Assembly (NCBI GenBank): GCA_040797825.1
Contig: JBFNEZ010000087.1
Coordinates: 1-14,527, forward strand
From: Geosporobacter sp040797825
GTDB taxonomy: Bacteria; Bacillota; Clostridia; Peptostreptococcales; Thermotaleaceae
Length of the DNA stretch: 14,527 nucleotides
Reading direction: 5' to 3'
The notes under the pieces were generated by a model. That model did not search any database. It was not told where the DNA came from and saw nothing but the letters and a program-made list of their open reading frames with translations. The translations under genes were made by a program, and so were the position numbers. Shown here piece by piece: positions 7,175 through 14,527 of the stretch; the first letter of the stretch is position 1, and every line of letters starts with the position of its first letter.

Positions 7175-7180
7175 ATTATA
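7175..7180 (-). promoter_or_regulatory. Possible -10 box for ltaE operon
   Basis: A perfect TATAAT in minus sense lies 54 bp upstream of the chosen ltaE start, after the cstA terminator hairpin. No good -35 box is found at 16-18 bp, so the promoter would be weak or need an activator. Confidence 0.4.
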
Positions 7181-7212
7181 TCGGATCTTTTCAAATAATT
7201 CTATCGTAAACT

Positions 7213-7246
7213 TAAAAGGATACCCTATTGCTAGGATATCCTTTTA
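7213..7246 (-). terminator. cstA terminator hairpin
   Basis: TAAAAGGATA (7213-7222) and TATCCTTTTA (7237-7246) pair over 10 bp. A C/A mismatch follows, then CCTA/TAGG with a TTGC loop. It begins 33 bp past the cstA stop codon. The U-rich 3' arm in minus sense (CCTTTTAAGTTT) supports intrinsic termination; the near symmetry means it could work in both directions. Confidence 0.7.
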
Positions 7247-7279
7247 TATTCATTTTATAATGTTCGTAGTGAAAAGGGA

Positions 7280-8887
7280 TTATGCTTTTGCTCCCGTTTT
7301 CTTTGTTAACACTTGATATGCATACCCTGCTAGGATAAATGCCAGAACTAATAATAAGATTGGGAATACAACCAAAACATAGTTGGCTTTTGCTAAGTTC
7401 GTTTGGATTAATAGAATTAGGGCTACCACAGTTACTACGAACATGAAGCACATCGGAATAACAAACATACTGTAGTTCTTTCCTGTATTCTTTAACCATA
7501 CTGCAATTGCAATCAATGCCAATGCAGCAAGTAATTGGTTCGCAGAACCGAATACTGGCCAGATTGCATTGTAGCTGCCTAGTGCCATCCATCCACCTAG
7601 TACAACAGTGATGGTTGTAGATACATAGCGGTTTGCAAAAATACTTTGTTGCTCTTTTGTATTGTCTTCAAAGTATTCTTGGAAAATAAATCTTCCAAGT
7701 CTTGTAGCAGTATCCAAGCTTGTTAGAGCAAAGGCAGATACAGCAAGGGCAACAAAGGATTTACCTACTGTAAAAGGAATACCAAAGCTGGTCATGAAGT
7801 TACCGATACCATCCGAGAACACGTTAACAGGTCCACCAGCTGCTGCCAACTCTGCAAATTTATCATTTGTAATATAGGCAGCTGTGATGATAGCAATTAC
7901 TGCCAATACACACTCAATTAGCATACCACCGTAACCGATTACCTTAGCATCGGCTTCATTATCGATTTGCTTAGAAGTTGTTCCGGAACCAACTAGGGAG
8001 TGGAAACCAGAAATAGCACCGCAGGCAACGGTTACGAAAAGCATTGGGAACAGGAATGTTCCGTTTACATTAAATCCTGTAAAGGCTGGCAGCTGGATAG
8101 TTGGTCTTGTAATAACCAATCCTAAAACGGCACCAGCAATCATTGCGTATAATAGATATGAGTTCAAGTAATCTCTAGGTTGTAATAAAATCCATACAGG
8201 TGTTACGGATGCGATGAAAATGTATACCATTAAAAATCCAACCCATACGTTTTTGCTTAATGCCAATGGGAACATGTTTCCAATTGCGATACATATGAAA
8301 AGTAATGCTACACCGATAACACTGGCAAATCCAAGGTTTACACCTTTTCTATATACTGCAAAACCAAATACAATGGCTAAAACAATAAATAGTAAGGAAG
8401 CCGTTGCAGCCTCTGGAACACTCACAAAGGTGTTTGCAACAATGTTTGTAAATGCCGCAACAACCAATAGAAGGGTTAACCATGCGAATATAGCAAAGAG
8501 TCTTTTGCCTTTTTTGCCCATATTTACTTCAATAATTTCTCCGATAGAGTTACCATTATGACGAATAGATGCAAATAGAGAACCAAAGTCCTGTACCCCT
8601 CCAAAGAAGATACCACCAATGATAATCCAAAGCATTACAGGCACCCATCCAAAAATAGCTGCTTGGATTGGTCCAGAAATAGGACCTGCACCTGCAATAG
8701 ATGCGAAGTGATGACCCAATAATACTGGGGCTTTTGCCGGTACATAGTCTACACCATCGGCCTTGGTATGGGCAGGAGTTTTTCTAGTAGGATCTACTCC
8801 CCACTGCTTTGCCAACCATGCACCATAGGTCACATAGGCAATACTAAAAATGATAATACTTGCTATTACTAATACCAATGAGTTCAT
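7280..8887 (-). CDS. cstA: CstA-family carbon starvation protein / peptide or pyruvate transporter
   Basis: This is an integral membrane protein of the CstA/BtsT family, 535 residues with many hydrophobic segments (about 14-16 by eye) spread over the whole length. The family signature HHFASIAGAGPISGPIQAA appears near residue 59, followed by WVPVMLWIIIGGIFFGGVQDF. Members have been linked to peptide uptake under carbon starvation (CstA) and to pyruvate uptake (BtsT); the substrate here cannot be told. It is shorter than the enterobacterial protein of about 700 residues, as is usual for Firmicutes homologues. The start ATG is preceded by AAAGGAGGA. The 164-residue gene upstream lies only 73 bp away, so they may be co-transcribed. 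The terminator at 7213-7246 ends the unit. Confidence 0.94.
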   Translation of the reverse strand: MNSLVLVIASIIIFSIAYVTYGAWLAKQWGVDPTRKTPAHTKADGVDYVPAKAPVLLGHHFASIAGAGPISGPIQAAIFGWVPVMLWIIIGGIFFGGVQDFGSLFASIRHNGNSIGEIIEVNMGKKGKRLFAIFAWLTLLLVVAAFTNIVANTFVSVPEAATASLLFIVLAIVFGFAVYRKGVNLGFASVIGVALLFICIAIGNMFPLALSKNVWVGFLMVYIFIASVTPVWILLQPRDYLNSYLLYAMIAGAVLGLVITRPTIQLPAFTGFNVNGTFLFPMLFVTVACGAISGFHSLVGSGTTSKQIDNEADAKVIGYGGMLIECVLAVIAIITAAYITNDKFAELAAAGGPVNVFSDGIGNFMTSFGIPFTVGKSFVALAVSAFALTSLDTATRLGRFIFQEYFEDNTKEQQSIFANRYVSTTITVVLGGWMALGSYNAIWPVFGSANQLLAALALIAIAVWLKNTGKNYSMFVIPMCFMFVVTVVALILLIQTNLAKANYVLVVFPILLLVLAFILAGYAYQVLTKKTGAKA

Positions 8888-8960
8888 AAAGCTCCTCCTT
8901 TACTTTTTTAATATTATTTTCTGATGAAAAGTATGATAGCTATAAAGATGTAACTGAAAG

Positions 8961-9455
8961 CTATAACCGGTAAGCTTTCTGCACCTCCTTTCCCTTCCGA
9001 TTGGTTATAACCTCATTATGCTGTAATATTACAAGGACAAGGGCAATATCTACCCATCCCTTAAAGCCAAAGGCAAAACTCTTATGATGCTTAAATTTCT
9101 TCACCAATTCCAAAATCTCTGGTTCATATTCCTCATTCACCACTACAACCCCTGTAATTAGGGTAGACATGTGCTCATCATGGGGATTTACAAAGCTATC
9201 TATAGATTTTTTTAACATGTCTGTAAATTGATTCAAGCCTTCTCTCTCAATTTTGTCGAAGTTCTTAACAAATACATATTCATTGTTTTCAAAGGCATAA
9301 ACTGTAGCTTTTTTAGTAGCAATATATCTCTCATTGCGTGCATAATACTTAGCCAACAAATCTATTTTCATGTTCTGATAATGGAAATCCTTTTCCAAAT
9401 CAAAATGCCTCTGCAGTCGTTGCTCCAACATATCCCGATATGTCGTAAAATCCAT
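8961..9455 (-). CDS. Uncharacterised 164-residue protein
   Basis: I do not recognise a family. The start ATG has AAGGGTGA at good spacing, and a TATAAT box (9527-9532) lies about 70 bp upstream, so it looks like a real gene. The product is charged and soluble-looking, with no signal peptide. The N-terminal half is rich in Tyr, Lys and Arg with a heptad-like start (YRDMLEQRLQRHFDLEKDF). A hydrophobic beta-like stretch (TLITGVVVV) lies near residue 98-106. The C-terminal part has a hydrophobic run (WVDIALVLVILQH) too short and amphipathic to call a membrane segment. It lies 73 bp upstream of cstA in the same direction, so a role tied to that transporter is possible but purely contextual. Confidence 0.75.
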   Translation of the reverse strand: MDFTTYRDMLEQRLQRHFDLEKDFHYQNMKIDLLAKYYARNERYIATKKATVYAFENNEYVFVKNFDKIEREGLNQFTDMLKKSIDSFVNPHDEHMSTLITGVVVVNEEYEPEILELVKKFKHHKSFAFGFKGWVDIALVLVILQHNEVITNRKGKEVQKAYRL

Positions 9456-9665
9456 GTTGAAATCACCCTTATCCTTTGTCGTCCTTTTTATTCTATGAAA
9501 ACCTTTTCGAATATACGCCTAACTCTATTATACAGAATCTGTAAGCTGCCTTAAAGATATTTTTGCATCAATTGTATGATTTCGATGATGAACTGTCGAA
9601 AATAAAGTGCTATTGGTTTCTGGAAATTTATAGATTTTATATGAAAACATACTAATTATCCAAAG

Positions 9666-9693
9666 TGCTAGGAAAATGTTTCCTAACAGCACC
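9666..9693. repeat. Stem-loop with 3-nt bulge
   Basis: GTGCTAGGAAA pairs with TTTCCT and AGCAC, interrupted by an AAC bulge, with a 3-nt loop (9677-9679): 11 bp in total. There is no T-run on either strand. It lies between the vor terminator and the promoter region of the 164-residue gene, so an operator or leader structure is possible. Confidence 0.5.
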
Positions 9694-9830
9694 AAATGCC
9701 ATAGAACCCACAGTTATGAAATTAGATATTATTATACTATAAAGACTTTCTAGAATAAACATATTTTTATGCTTTTCCAGAATCTTTTATAATGATGCAT
9801 TTATTTTAATATTCAGAATTTATTTTGTGC

Positions 9831-9857
9831 AAAAAGAGACGGGATAAAACCCGTCTC
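9831..9857 (-). terminator. Intrinsic terminator of the vor operon
   Basis: GAGACGGG and CCCGTCTC form a perfect 8-bp GC-rich stem with a 6-nt loop, followed in minus sense by TTTTT (9831-9835). It begins 27 bp past the gamma-subunit stop codon, the expected place for the end of the operon. Confidence 0.9.
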
Positions 9858-9883
9858 AAATTAATTGTTGCTTATAAATTCCC

Positions 9884-10426
9884 TTAGCCTCTAACTGCCT
9901 CCGCTCCTTTTTCCAAAGCTGCTTTATTCATAGGAATAAGATGTTCCTTGCTAGGACCAAACACCTTTCTTAAGGCTGCAATGATTGAATCAATAGATAC
10001 GATCTTTGTCAACTCAAGAAAAGCACCCAGCATTACCATATTGGCCACCTTTGCATTTCCAATACCATCAGCAATTTCGTTTGCAGGGATATAATAGGGA
10101 ACCACATCTTCACGGCTAGCTTTCTGATCAATCAGTGAACTATTGACTAAAAGCAAGCCATCGGTTATCAGGTCCTTTTCAAATTTGAGTAATGATGGCA
10201 AATTCATCACAATAGCAGAAGTTGCATGGGTAACGATGGGAGAACCCACTGGTTTATCTGATAGGATCACGCTGCAGTTGGCTGTTCCTCCCCGCATCTC
10301 TGGCCCATAGGAAGGGAGCCAAGATACATTTTTTTCTTCAATCATTCCCGCATAGGTTAGCAATTGGCCCATGGACATTACCCCCTGACCACCAAAACCT
10401 GCACAAATAACTTGTTGTGTTGCCAT
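9884..10426 (-). CDS. 2-oxoacid:ferredoxin oxidoreductase, gamma subunit
   Basis: This 180-residue subunit belongs to the pyruvate/ketoisovalerate oxidoreductase gamma family, which takes part in CoA binding and assembly of the four-subunit enzyme. The N-terminal GFGGQGV (10-16) and the PSYGPEMRGGTANCSV block (about 39-54) are family hallmarks. It is the last gene of the operon: its ATG comes one nucleotide after the stop codon of the beta gene, and the intrinsic terminator follows. In named systems it would be VorC/KorC-like, but naming varies, so I give no symbol. Confidence 0.93.
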   Translation of the reverse strand: MATQQVICAGFGGQGVMSMGQLLTYAGMIEEKNVSWLPSYGPEMRGGTANCSVILSDKPVGSPIVTHATSAIVMNLPSLLKFEKDLITDGLLLVNSSLIDQKASREDVVPYYIPANEIADGIGNAKVANMVMLGAFLELTKIVSIDSIIAALRKVFGPSKEHLIPMNKAALEKGAEAVRG

Positions 10427-10427
10427 A

Positions 10428-11174
10428 TTACTTCACCTCCTCTGGTGCACGAAAATTTCCAAGGGGATAGTAGGGTATCATATTCTCTTCCAGCCATTGG
10501 ATAGATTCTGTTGGCGTTAATCCCCAGTTTGTGGGACAAGTAGACAATACCTCTACAATACCAAAGCCTTCACCAGCTAGTTGTACCTCAAAGGCTTTTT
10601 TGATAGCTTTTTTCGCTTTACGGATATTTGCAGGTGTATTGACAGAAACCCTTTCTACAAACACAGCACCATCAATGGTAGCCAGCATTTCAGATACTCT
10701 TAAGGGCATTCCTGCAGTAACTACATCTCTACCATAGGGTGAAGTGGTTGATTTTTGTCCAATAAGTGTGGTGGGTGCCATCTGGCCTCCAGTCATTCCA
10801 TAGATGGCGTTATTCACAAAGATAGTAGTTATTTTCTCTGCTCTATGGGCTACATGTACGATTTCTCCCGTACCAATAGAAGCCAAATCCCCATCTCCCT
10901 GATAGGTAAATACAACCTTTTCTGGAAATACTCTCTTAATACCCGTTGCAACGGCAGGCGCACGACCATGGGCTGCTTCATGCATATCACAATTAAAATA
11001 ATCATAAGCCAATACAGAACATCCTACTGGTGCTACCCCAATCGCATCTCCTAGTACATCCAACTCTTCCAAGACCTCTGCAACCAATCGATGGATAATC
11101 CCATGGGTACATCCTGGACAATAGTGGAAGGGTTTATCTGTTAATCCATTTGTTCTTTCAAATACCACTGTCAT
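10428..11174 (-). CDS. 2-oxoacid:ferredoxin oxidoreductase, beta (TPP) subunit
   Basis: This 248-residue subunit binds thiamine pyrophosphate and carries out the decarboxylation. FHYCPGCTHG (17-25) near the N-terminus and the TPP/Mg motif GDGDLASIG (93-101) through NN (121-122) are intact. It shares one nucleotide with the alpha gene (TAATG), a sign of translational coupling. Together with alpha, gamma and delta it forms the cytoplasmic enzyme that oxidises a 2-oxoacid and CoA to acyl-CoA and CO2 and reduces ferredoxin. Branched-chain 2-oxoacids (Vor) are favoured by the alpha subunit and by buk, but 2-oxoglutarate (Kor) cannot be excluded. Confidence 0.94.
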   Translation of the reverse strand: MTVVFERTNGLTDKPFHYCPGCTHGIIHRLVAEVLEELDVLGDAIGVAPVGCSVLAYDYFNCDMHEAAHGRAPAVATGIKRVFPEKVVFTYQGDGDLASIGTGEIVHVAHRAEKITTIFVNNAIYGMTGGQMAPTTLIGQKSTTSPYGRDVVTAGMPLRVSEMLATIDGAVFVERVSVNTPANIRKAKKAIKKAFEVQLAGEGFGIVEVLSTCPTNWGLTPTESIQWLEENMIPYYPLGNFRAPEEVK

Positions 11175-12235
11175 TATTGTCCACCCCCTAATATTTCTTT
11201 AACCTTTTCAACAATTGCATCGGGCGTAGGTATCATACCGCCAGCTCTACCATAAAAGTGAACTGGATACCTTCCGTTGCTTGCAATCTTAACATCATCT
11301 ATCATCTGCCCCATGCTCATTTCAACCGATAACAGAGCCTTTACACTGGGAGGCATCTCTTCAAAGGCTTTTGTTGGAAATGGCCATAGGGTGATTGGAC
11401 GGATAAGTCCCGCATGAATCCCCTCTTCTTTTAACATCTCAATGGCATTTTTTACAATTCTTGCCGTTGTACCATAGGCTACCATGACGACTTCAGCTTT
11501 ATCCATATGATAGGTTTCATAACGCACTTCATTTTTTTCTATTTCAGCATATTTTTTCTGCAGATGGATATTGTGCTTTTCCAGTTCCGCTGGATCTAAG
11601 GCCAAGGAGTTAATGATATTGGGTTTTCGTTGTCCCTTTGTTCCTGTAGTAGCCCAATCCTTTGGAGGCAATTCTCTCTTTGAAGCTTCTTTAAATTCGA
11701 TGGGTTCCATCATTTGTCCAATCATCCCATCTCCAATTACCATCACAGGATTTCTATAAAAATCTGCTGCTTCAAAGGCTTCCATAGTTAAATCCACGGC
11801 TTCTTGCAGTGTAGCAGGTGCATATACCAAAAGACGATAGTCCCCATTTCCTCCCCCTCGGGTAGATTGAAAATAATCGGATTGAGCTGGCTGAATGCCA
11901 CCTAGGCCCGGGCCTCCTCTAGAAATATTGACGATTACACAGGGCAGCTCTGCTCCCGCAATATAGGAAATACCTTCTTGTTTTAATGCGATTCCTGGAG
12001 AAGATGAAGAAGTCATAACTCTAGCGCCTGTTCCTGCAGCCCCATAAACCATGTTGATTGCTGACACTTCACTTTCCGCCTGTACAAAACATCCTCCTAC
12101 CTTATGCAATTCTCTAGACATATATTCAGGTAACTCATTCTGTGGCGTAATCGGATATCCAAAGAAATATCGACATCCTGCTTTAATTGCTGCAGCACCA
12201 ATTGCTTCATTACCCTTCATCAATATTTTTGCCAT
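11174..12235 (-). CDS. vorB: 3-methyl-2-oxobutanoate:ferredoxin oxidoreductase alpha subunit (VorB-like)
   Basis: This 353-residue alpha subunit begins MAKILMKGNEAIG and holds GYPITPQNE (26-34), AESEVSAINMVYGAAG, TSSSSPGIALKQEGISY and GGPGLGGIQPAQSDYFQ, which I recognise as the VorB pattern of clostridia. The family couples breakdown of branched-chain 2-oxoacids from valine, leucine and isoleucine to ferredoxin reduction. It follows the delta gene by 11 bp and overlaps beta by one base. Substrate choice is inferred from family resemblance and the butyrate-kinase neighbour. Confidence 0.9.
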   Translation of the reverse strand: MAKILMKGNEAIGAAAIKAGCRYFFGYPITPQNELPEYMSRELHKVGGCFVQAESEVSAINMVYGAAGTGARVMTSSSSPGIALKQEGISYIAGAELPCVIVNISRGGPGLGGIQPAQSDYFQSTRGGGNGDYRLLVYAPATLQEAVDLTMEAFEAADFYRNPVMVIGDGMIGQMMEPIEFKEASKRELPPKDWATTGTKGQRKPNIINSLALDPAELEKHNIHLQKKYAEIEKNEVRYETYHMDKAEVVMVAYGTTARIVKNAIEMLKEEGIHAGLIRPITLWPFPTKAFEEMPPSVKALLSVEMSMGQMIDDVKIASNGRYPVHFYGRAGGMIPTPDAIVEKVKEILGGGQ

Positions 12236-12246
12236 TATACTCCCCC

Positions 12247-12477
12247 CTATTTCTCCATATCTCGTTCCACTTTGATTACCAAATCAGGACAGATTGCTGC
12301 ACAGTTGGCACATCCAATACATTTATCCATTTCTTTAACTGTAGCGGGATGATAACCTTTAATGTTAATTTTCGTTCGATCCATATCAATGATCTTCACA
12401 GGACAGACCGTTGTACACAGCTCACATCCTTTGCATAGATCTTCCTTAAAGCTCACTTTTCCCTTTGCCTTGGCCAT
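12247..12477 (-). CDS. 2-oxoacid:ferredoxin oxidoreductase, delta (2x[4Fe-4S]) subunit
   Basis: This small ferredoxin-like subunit passes electrons from the TPP site to external ferredoxin. Two CxxCxxCxxxCP clusters are complete: Cys 15, 18, 21, 25 and Cys 53, 56, 59, 63. I chose the ATG at 12475-12477 (76 residues), as GGGAGG lies 9 nt upstream; an in-frame TTG three codons earlier abuts the ribosome binding site and is unlikely. It opens the four-subunit set in the order delta-alpha-beta-gamma, a common layout for Vor and Kor enzymes, and lies about 67 bp after the P-loop ATPase gene. Confidence 0.93.
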   Translation of the reverse strand: MAKAKGKVSFKEDLCKGCELCTTVCPVKIIDMDRTKINIKGYHPATVKEMDKCIGCANCAAICPDLVIKVERDMEK

Positions 12478-12544
12478 AGTATTCAACCCTCCCTATGCTA
12501 TTTCAATTATTTTGTTATGATTCCCCATATCACTTTACAAAATC

Positions 12545-13219
12545 CTACATCCAATTCTCACGCATATACATTTTGATTGGAAAAATTTCCCCTTCCATAT
12601 CCATTGGAAGCTTTGCTGCAATTTCCTCTACTACGCTGATATATCGAATGGGGATATGAAGGCTTTCTGATACCTTTTTTGCCAATTCCTGTCCCCGGAA
12701 TAAATCCTCCACGGTAGTTTCTCTAATTAGATGGGTATTGTTGACCAGTCCTGTAACCGATGCCCTTGCTACCTTCTCAATTTCATTTATATGGGAGATG
12801 GCATCCTCAGGATTCTGTGTACCAGGGCGGTTGGCATTGAGTATGCAGAACATGTCATAGGTGCCCTTTTGAAAAAAACGATGATATCTTCCTAGGGCCC
12901 TAGCTCCCACTGCATCTCCTCCCACATCCAATATGACCTCACAACTTTCATCTTGCATCGGTCCTAGAACAGCAGCCGCCACTGCTGGCAAATCAGAGCC
13001 CTTGGATTTTTCTAAGTTGCTGCCAATAACTTCAATTCCCATTTGTTCCAACATTTCTTGTTTTTCTCTGCTGCGAAAATAAGGATTGATAACATCTAAA
13101 TCTGCAAGGGCTACCTTCCTTCCCTGCTGGGCCAACTTCACAGCATAGTTCACAGCAAATTCTGTTTTACCGCTTCCATAGTGTCCTATGATGATTCTGA
13201 TTCGTTTATCTTGTATCAT
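12545..13219 (-). CDS. P-loop ATPase of the ParA/MinD/CobQ-like group
   Basis: This 224-residue protein has a Walker-A-like GHYGSGKT (12-19), a conserved ADLDVINPYFRSRE (about 39-52) resembling the switch region of MinD/ParA-type ATPases, a Walker-B-like VILDVGGDAVGARALG (95-110) and NRPGTQ (130-135). No membrane segment or Fe-S cysteine pair is visible. I chose the ATG at 13217-13219, as AAGGTGATG lies upstream; the reading frame runs 31 codons further back to an ATG (13312) with no ribosome binding site. It lies between buk and the vor genes in the same direction, which suggests a role linked to that enzyme, such as cofactor or cluster assembly or regulation, but nothing in the sequence names one. 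The precise function is unknown. Confidence 0.82.
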   Translation of the reverse strand: MIQDKRIRIIIGHYGSGKTEFAVNYAVKLAQQGRKVALADLDVINPYFRSREKQEMLEQMGIEVIGSNLEKSKGSDLPAVAAAVLGPMQDESCEVILDVGGDAVGARALGRYHRFFQKGTYDMFCILNANRPGTQNPEDAISHINEIEKVARASVTGLVNNTHLIRETTVEDLFRGQELAKKVSESLHIPIRYISVVEEIAAKLPMDMEGEIFPIKMYMRENWM

Positions 13220-13350
13220 GACATCACCTTTCAAGGAATATCCTTTTTTGGTCTTTCTACATGAAATGTAATTCTTTACAAGAGCACCCATTGATCCGCC
13301 ACTGCATTTCATTTATTTCTGTGAGGGCAATCTATAGTTAAACCTTTACT

Positions 13351-14427
13351 TTAAATGTATATTTTGGCTTCTTCTTCCCCTCGAAGTACCCTTAATCCAC
13401 CCTCTGCCAAGGCAATCATTTCATCTTCTCCTGGGTAGAGTAGAACTTTGGCAATAAAGCTGACCCGTTGGGTAATCCACTCTACAAAGGTCTTGTCATA
13501 GGCGATGCCGCCGGTTAGCACCACAGCATCTACTCGCCCCTTCAATACGGCTGCACAGCTGCCTATTTCTTTTGCTACTTGGTAGGCCATAGCTTGATAT
13601 ATCAATTCTGCATTTCTGTCCCCTGCTGCAATCATGGATTCTACTTCTCTGCCATCATTGGTACCCAGGTAAGCTACTAAGCCGCCTTTTCCTGTGATTT
13701 TTTTCTTGATTTCTTCTAATGTGTATTCTCCTGAGAAGCACAGCTTAGCCAAATCTCCAACCGGCAGTCCTCCAGCTCTTTCTGGTGAAAAAGGTCCCTC
13801 CCCATCTAATGCATTGTTTACATCAATGACCCTGCCTTTTTGGTGGGCACCTACGGAAATTCCGCCTCCAAGGTGAGCTACAATCAGATTCACCTCTTCA
13901 TAGTTTTTTCCTATTTCTTTAGCAGCGCGCCTGGCCACTGCTTTTTGATTAAGGGCGTGAAAGATACTTTTTCTTTCTATTTCAGGCATTCCAGAAATTC
14001 TTGCAATTGGTTCCAATTCATCAACTACCACAGGATCTACAATATAGGCTGGTATGTTCAGCTGTTTGGCAATCTCATTGGCCAATATACCACCTAGATT
14101 GGAAGCATGCTGGCCTAAAACACCTATTTTCAAATCTCCTATCATGGCTTCTGATACGTGATAGGTTCCTCCTTGGATAGGTTTTAGGAGTCCCCCTCTG
14201 CCAACAACTGCGCTTAATTTCGTTAAATTAATACCATTTTCATTGAGGGTTTCTAGGATTACTTTTTTTCTAAATTCATATTGGGTAAATATTGTATCAA
14301 ATTGATTGACTTCTTCTGCTGAGTGGCGAAGGGTAGTCTCTAAAACTGGCTTTTCATTATCAAAAATGGCAATCTTTGTAGATGTTGAACCAGGATTTAT
14401 GGTTAAAATGCGATACACTTCCGTCAT
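13351..14427 (-). CDS. buk: Butyrate (branched-chain acyl) kinase
   Basis: This acetokinase-family enzyme makes ATP from an acyl phosphate and ADP: butyryl-, isobutyryl- or isovaleryl phosphate. The N-terminal phosphate-binding INPGSTSTK (10-18), RGGLLKPIQGG (76-86), AHLGGGISVGAH (183-194) and DGEGPFSPERAGGLP (207-221) are typical of Buk. At 358 residues it has the usual length. The ATG is preceded by AGGAGAGG. It is the first gene in view of the operon that continues with the ATPase and vor genes, after a 131-bp gap with no terminator. A phosphotransbutyrylase gene (ptb), commonly just upstream of buk, is not in the window. With Vor downstream, ATP formation from branched-chain acyl-CoA is the most likely role. 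Confidence 0.93.
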   Translation of the reverse strand: MTEVYRILTINPGSTSTKIAIFDNEKPVLETTLRHSAEEVNQFDTIFTQYEFRKKVILETLNENGINLTKLSAVVGRGGLLKPIQGGTYHVSEAMIGDLKIGVLGQHASNLGGILANEIAKQLNIPAYIVDPVVVDELEPIARISGMPEIERKSIFHALNQKAVARRAAKEIGKNYEEVNLIVAHLGGGISVGAHQKGRVIDVNNALDGEGPFSPERAGGLPVGDLAKLCFSGEYTLEEIKKKITGKGGLVAYLGTNDGREVESMIAAGDRNAELIYQAMAYQVAKEIGSCAAVLKGRVDAVVLTGGIAYDKTFVEWITQRVSFIAKVLLYPGEDEMIALAEGGLRVLRGEEEAKIYI

Positions 14428-14527
14428 TTGCTTTTCCTCTCCTTTTTTTGGAATGGGACATAGAAATCCTCCCTAGATATATTCACCTGTTGGGACATCC
14501 TATAGGGTTTATAGTCCTGCCTTTGAA

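Larger units (their letters stand above)
9456..9883. other. Intergenic region between vor operon and hypothetical gene
   Basis: This 428-bp AT-rich gap holds the operon terminator (9831-9857), an unexplained hairpin (9666-9693), and the presumed promoter of the 164-residue gene, with TATAAT in minus sense at 9527-9532 but no good -35 box. I see no coding frame with a usable start. Confidence 0.6.

Noticed and set aside
7212..7592. Minus-strand open frame of 126 codons overlapping the end of cstA
   Set aside because: It lies in another frame of the well-supported cstA gene, has no ribosome binding site and a composition unlike a real protein (many Cys, Ser, Ile).
13220..13312. N-terminal extension of the P-loop ATPase
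   Set aside because: The upstream ATG has no ribosome binding site, the extra 31 residues resemble translated non-coding DNA, and the internal ATG has a good site right before the usual P-loop start.
1..14527. CRISPR array, tRNA or rRNA genes
   Set aside because: No regularly spaced repeats of suitable length, and no tRNA-like or rRNA-like sequence was noticed on either strand.

Overview
The window looks like chromosomal DNA from a low-GC, Gram-positive anaerobe of the class Clostridia. The evidence is AT-rich DNA, strong AGGAGG-type ribosome binding sites, a glmS ribozyme closely resembling the Thermoanaerobacter type, and a ferredoxin-linked 2-oxoacid oxidoreductase operon next to a butyrate kinase. 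An Alkaliphilus-like genus is my best guess, but the sequence alone does not prove it. Every intact gene I can support lies on the minus strand, so the biological order runs from the right edge to the left.

Right third (about 9830-14430): an operon-like run of buk (acyl/butyrate kinase), a small P-loop ATPase, then the delta, alpha, beta and gamma subunits of a 2-oxoacid:ferredoxin oxidoreductase. The alpha subunit is most like VorB. The run ends at a clean intrinsic terminator (9831-9857). Together these genes suggest branched-chain or similar 2-oxoacid breakdown: 2-oxoacid to acyl-CoA with reduction of ferredoxin, acyl-CoA to acyl phosphate (a phosphotransacylase is not in view and may lie beyond the right edge), then acyl phosphate plus ADP to acid plus ATP.

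Middle (about 4900-9460): an unrecognised 164-residue protein followed by a CstA-family transporter. After a strong hairpin comes a tight two-gene operon of low-specificity threonine aldolase and a serine/alanine-glyoxylate-type aminotransferase (glycine, threonine and glyoxylate interconversion).

Left-centre (about 920-4840): the two amino-sugar genes for UDP-GlcNAc precursor supply, glmM and glmS, transcribed separately. glmS has a consensus sigma-A promoter and a complete glmS ribozyme in its leader, so its mRNA should be cleaved in response to glucosamine-6-phosphate. A large hairpin lies between ribozyme and start codon, and another hairpin downstream looks like its terminator.

Left edge (1-900): a decayed mobile-element region. 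It holds a tyrosine-recombinase remnant with in-frame amber stops, a catalytic Arg changed to Cys, and a missing middle section. Around it are short direct and inverted repeats. Nothing intact is coded there. The last 100 bases at the right edge (14428-14527) hold the buk ribosome binding site and no feature I can name.
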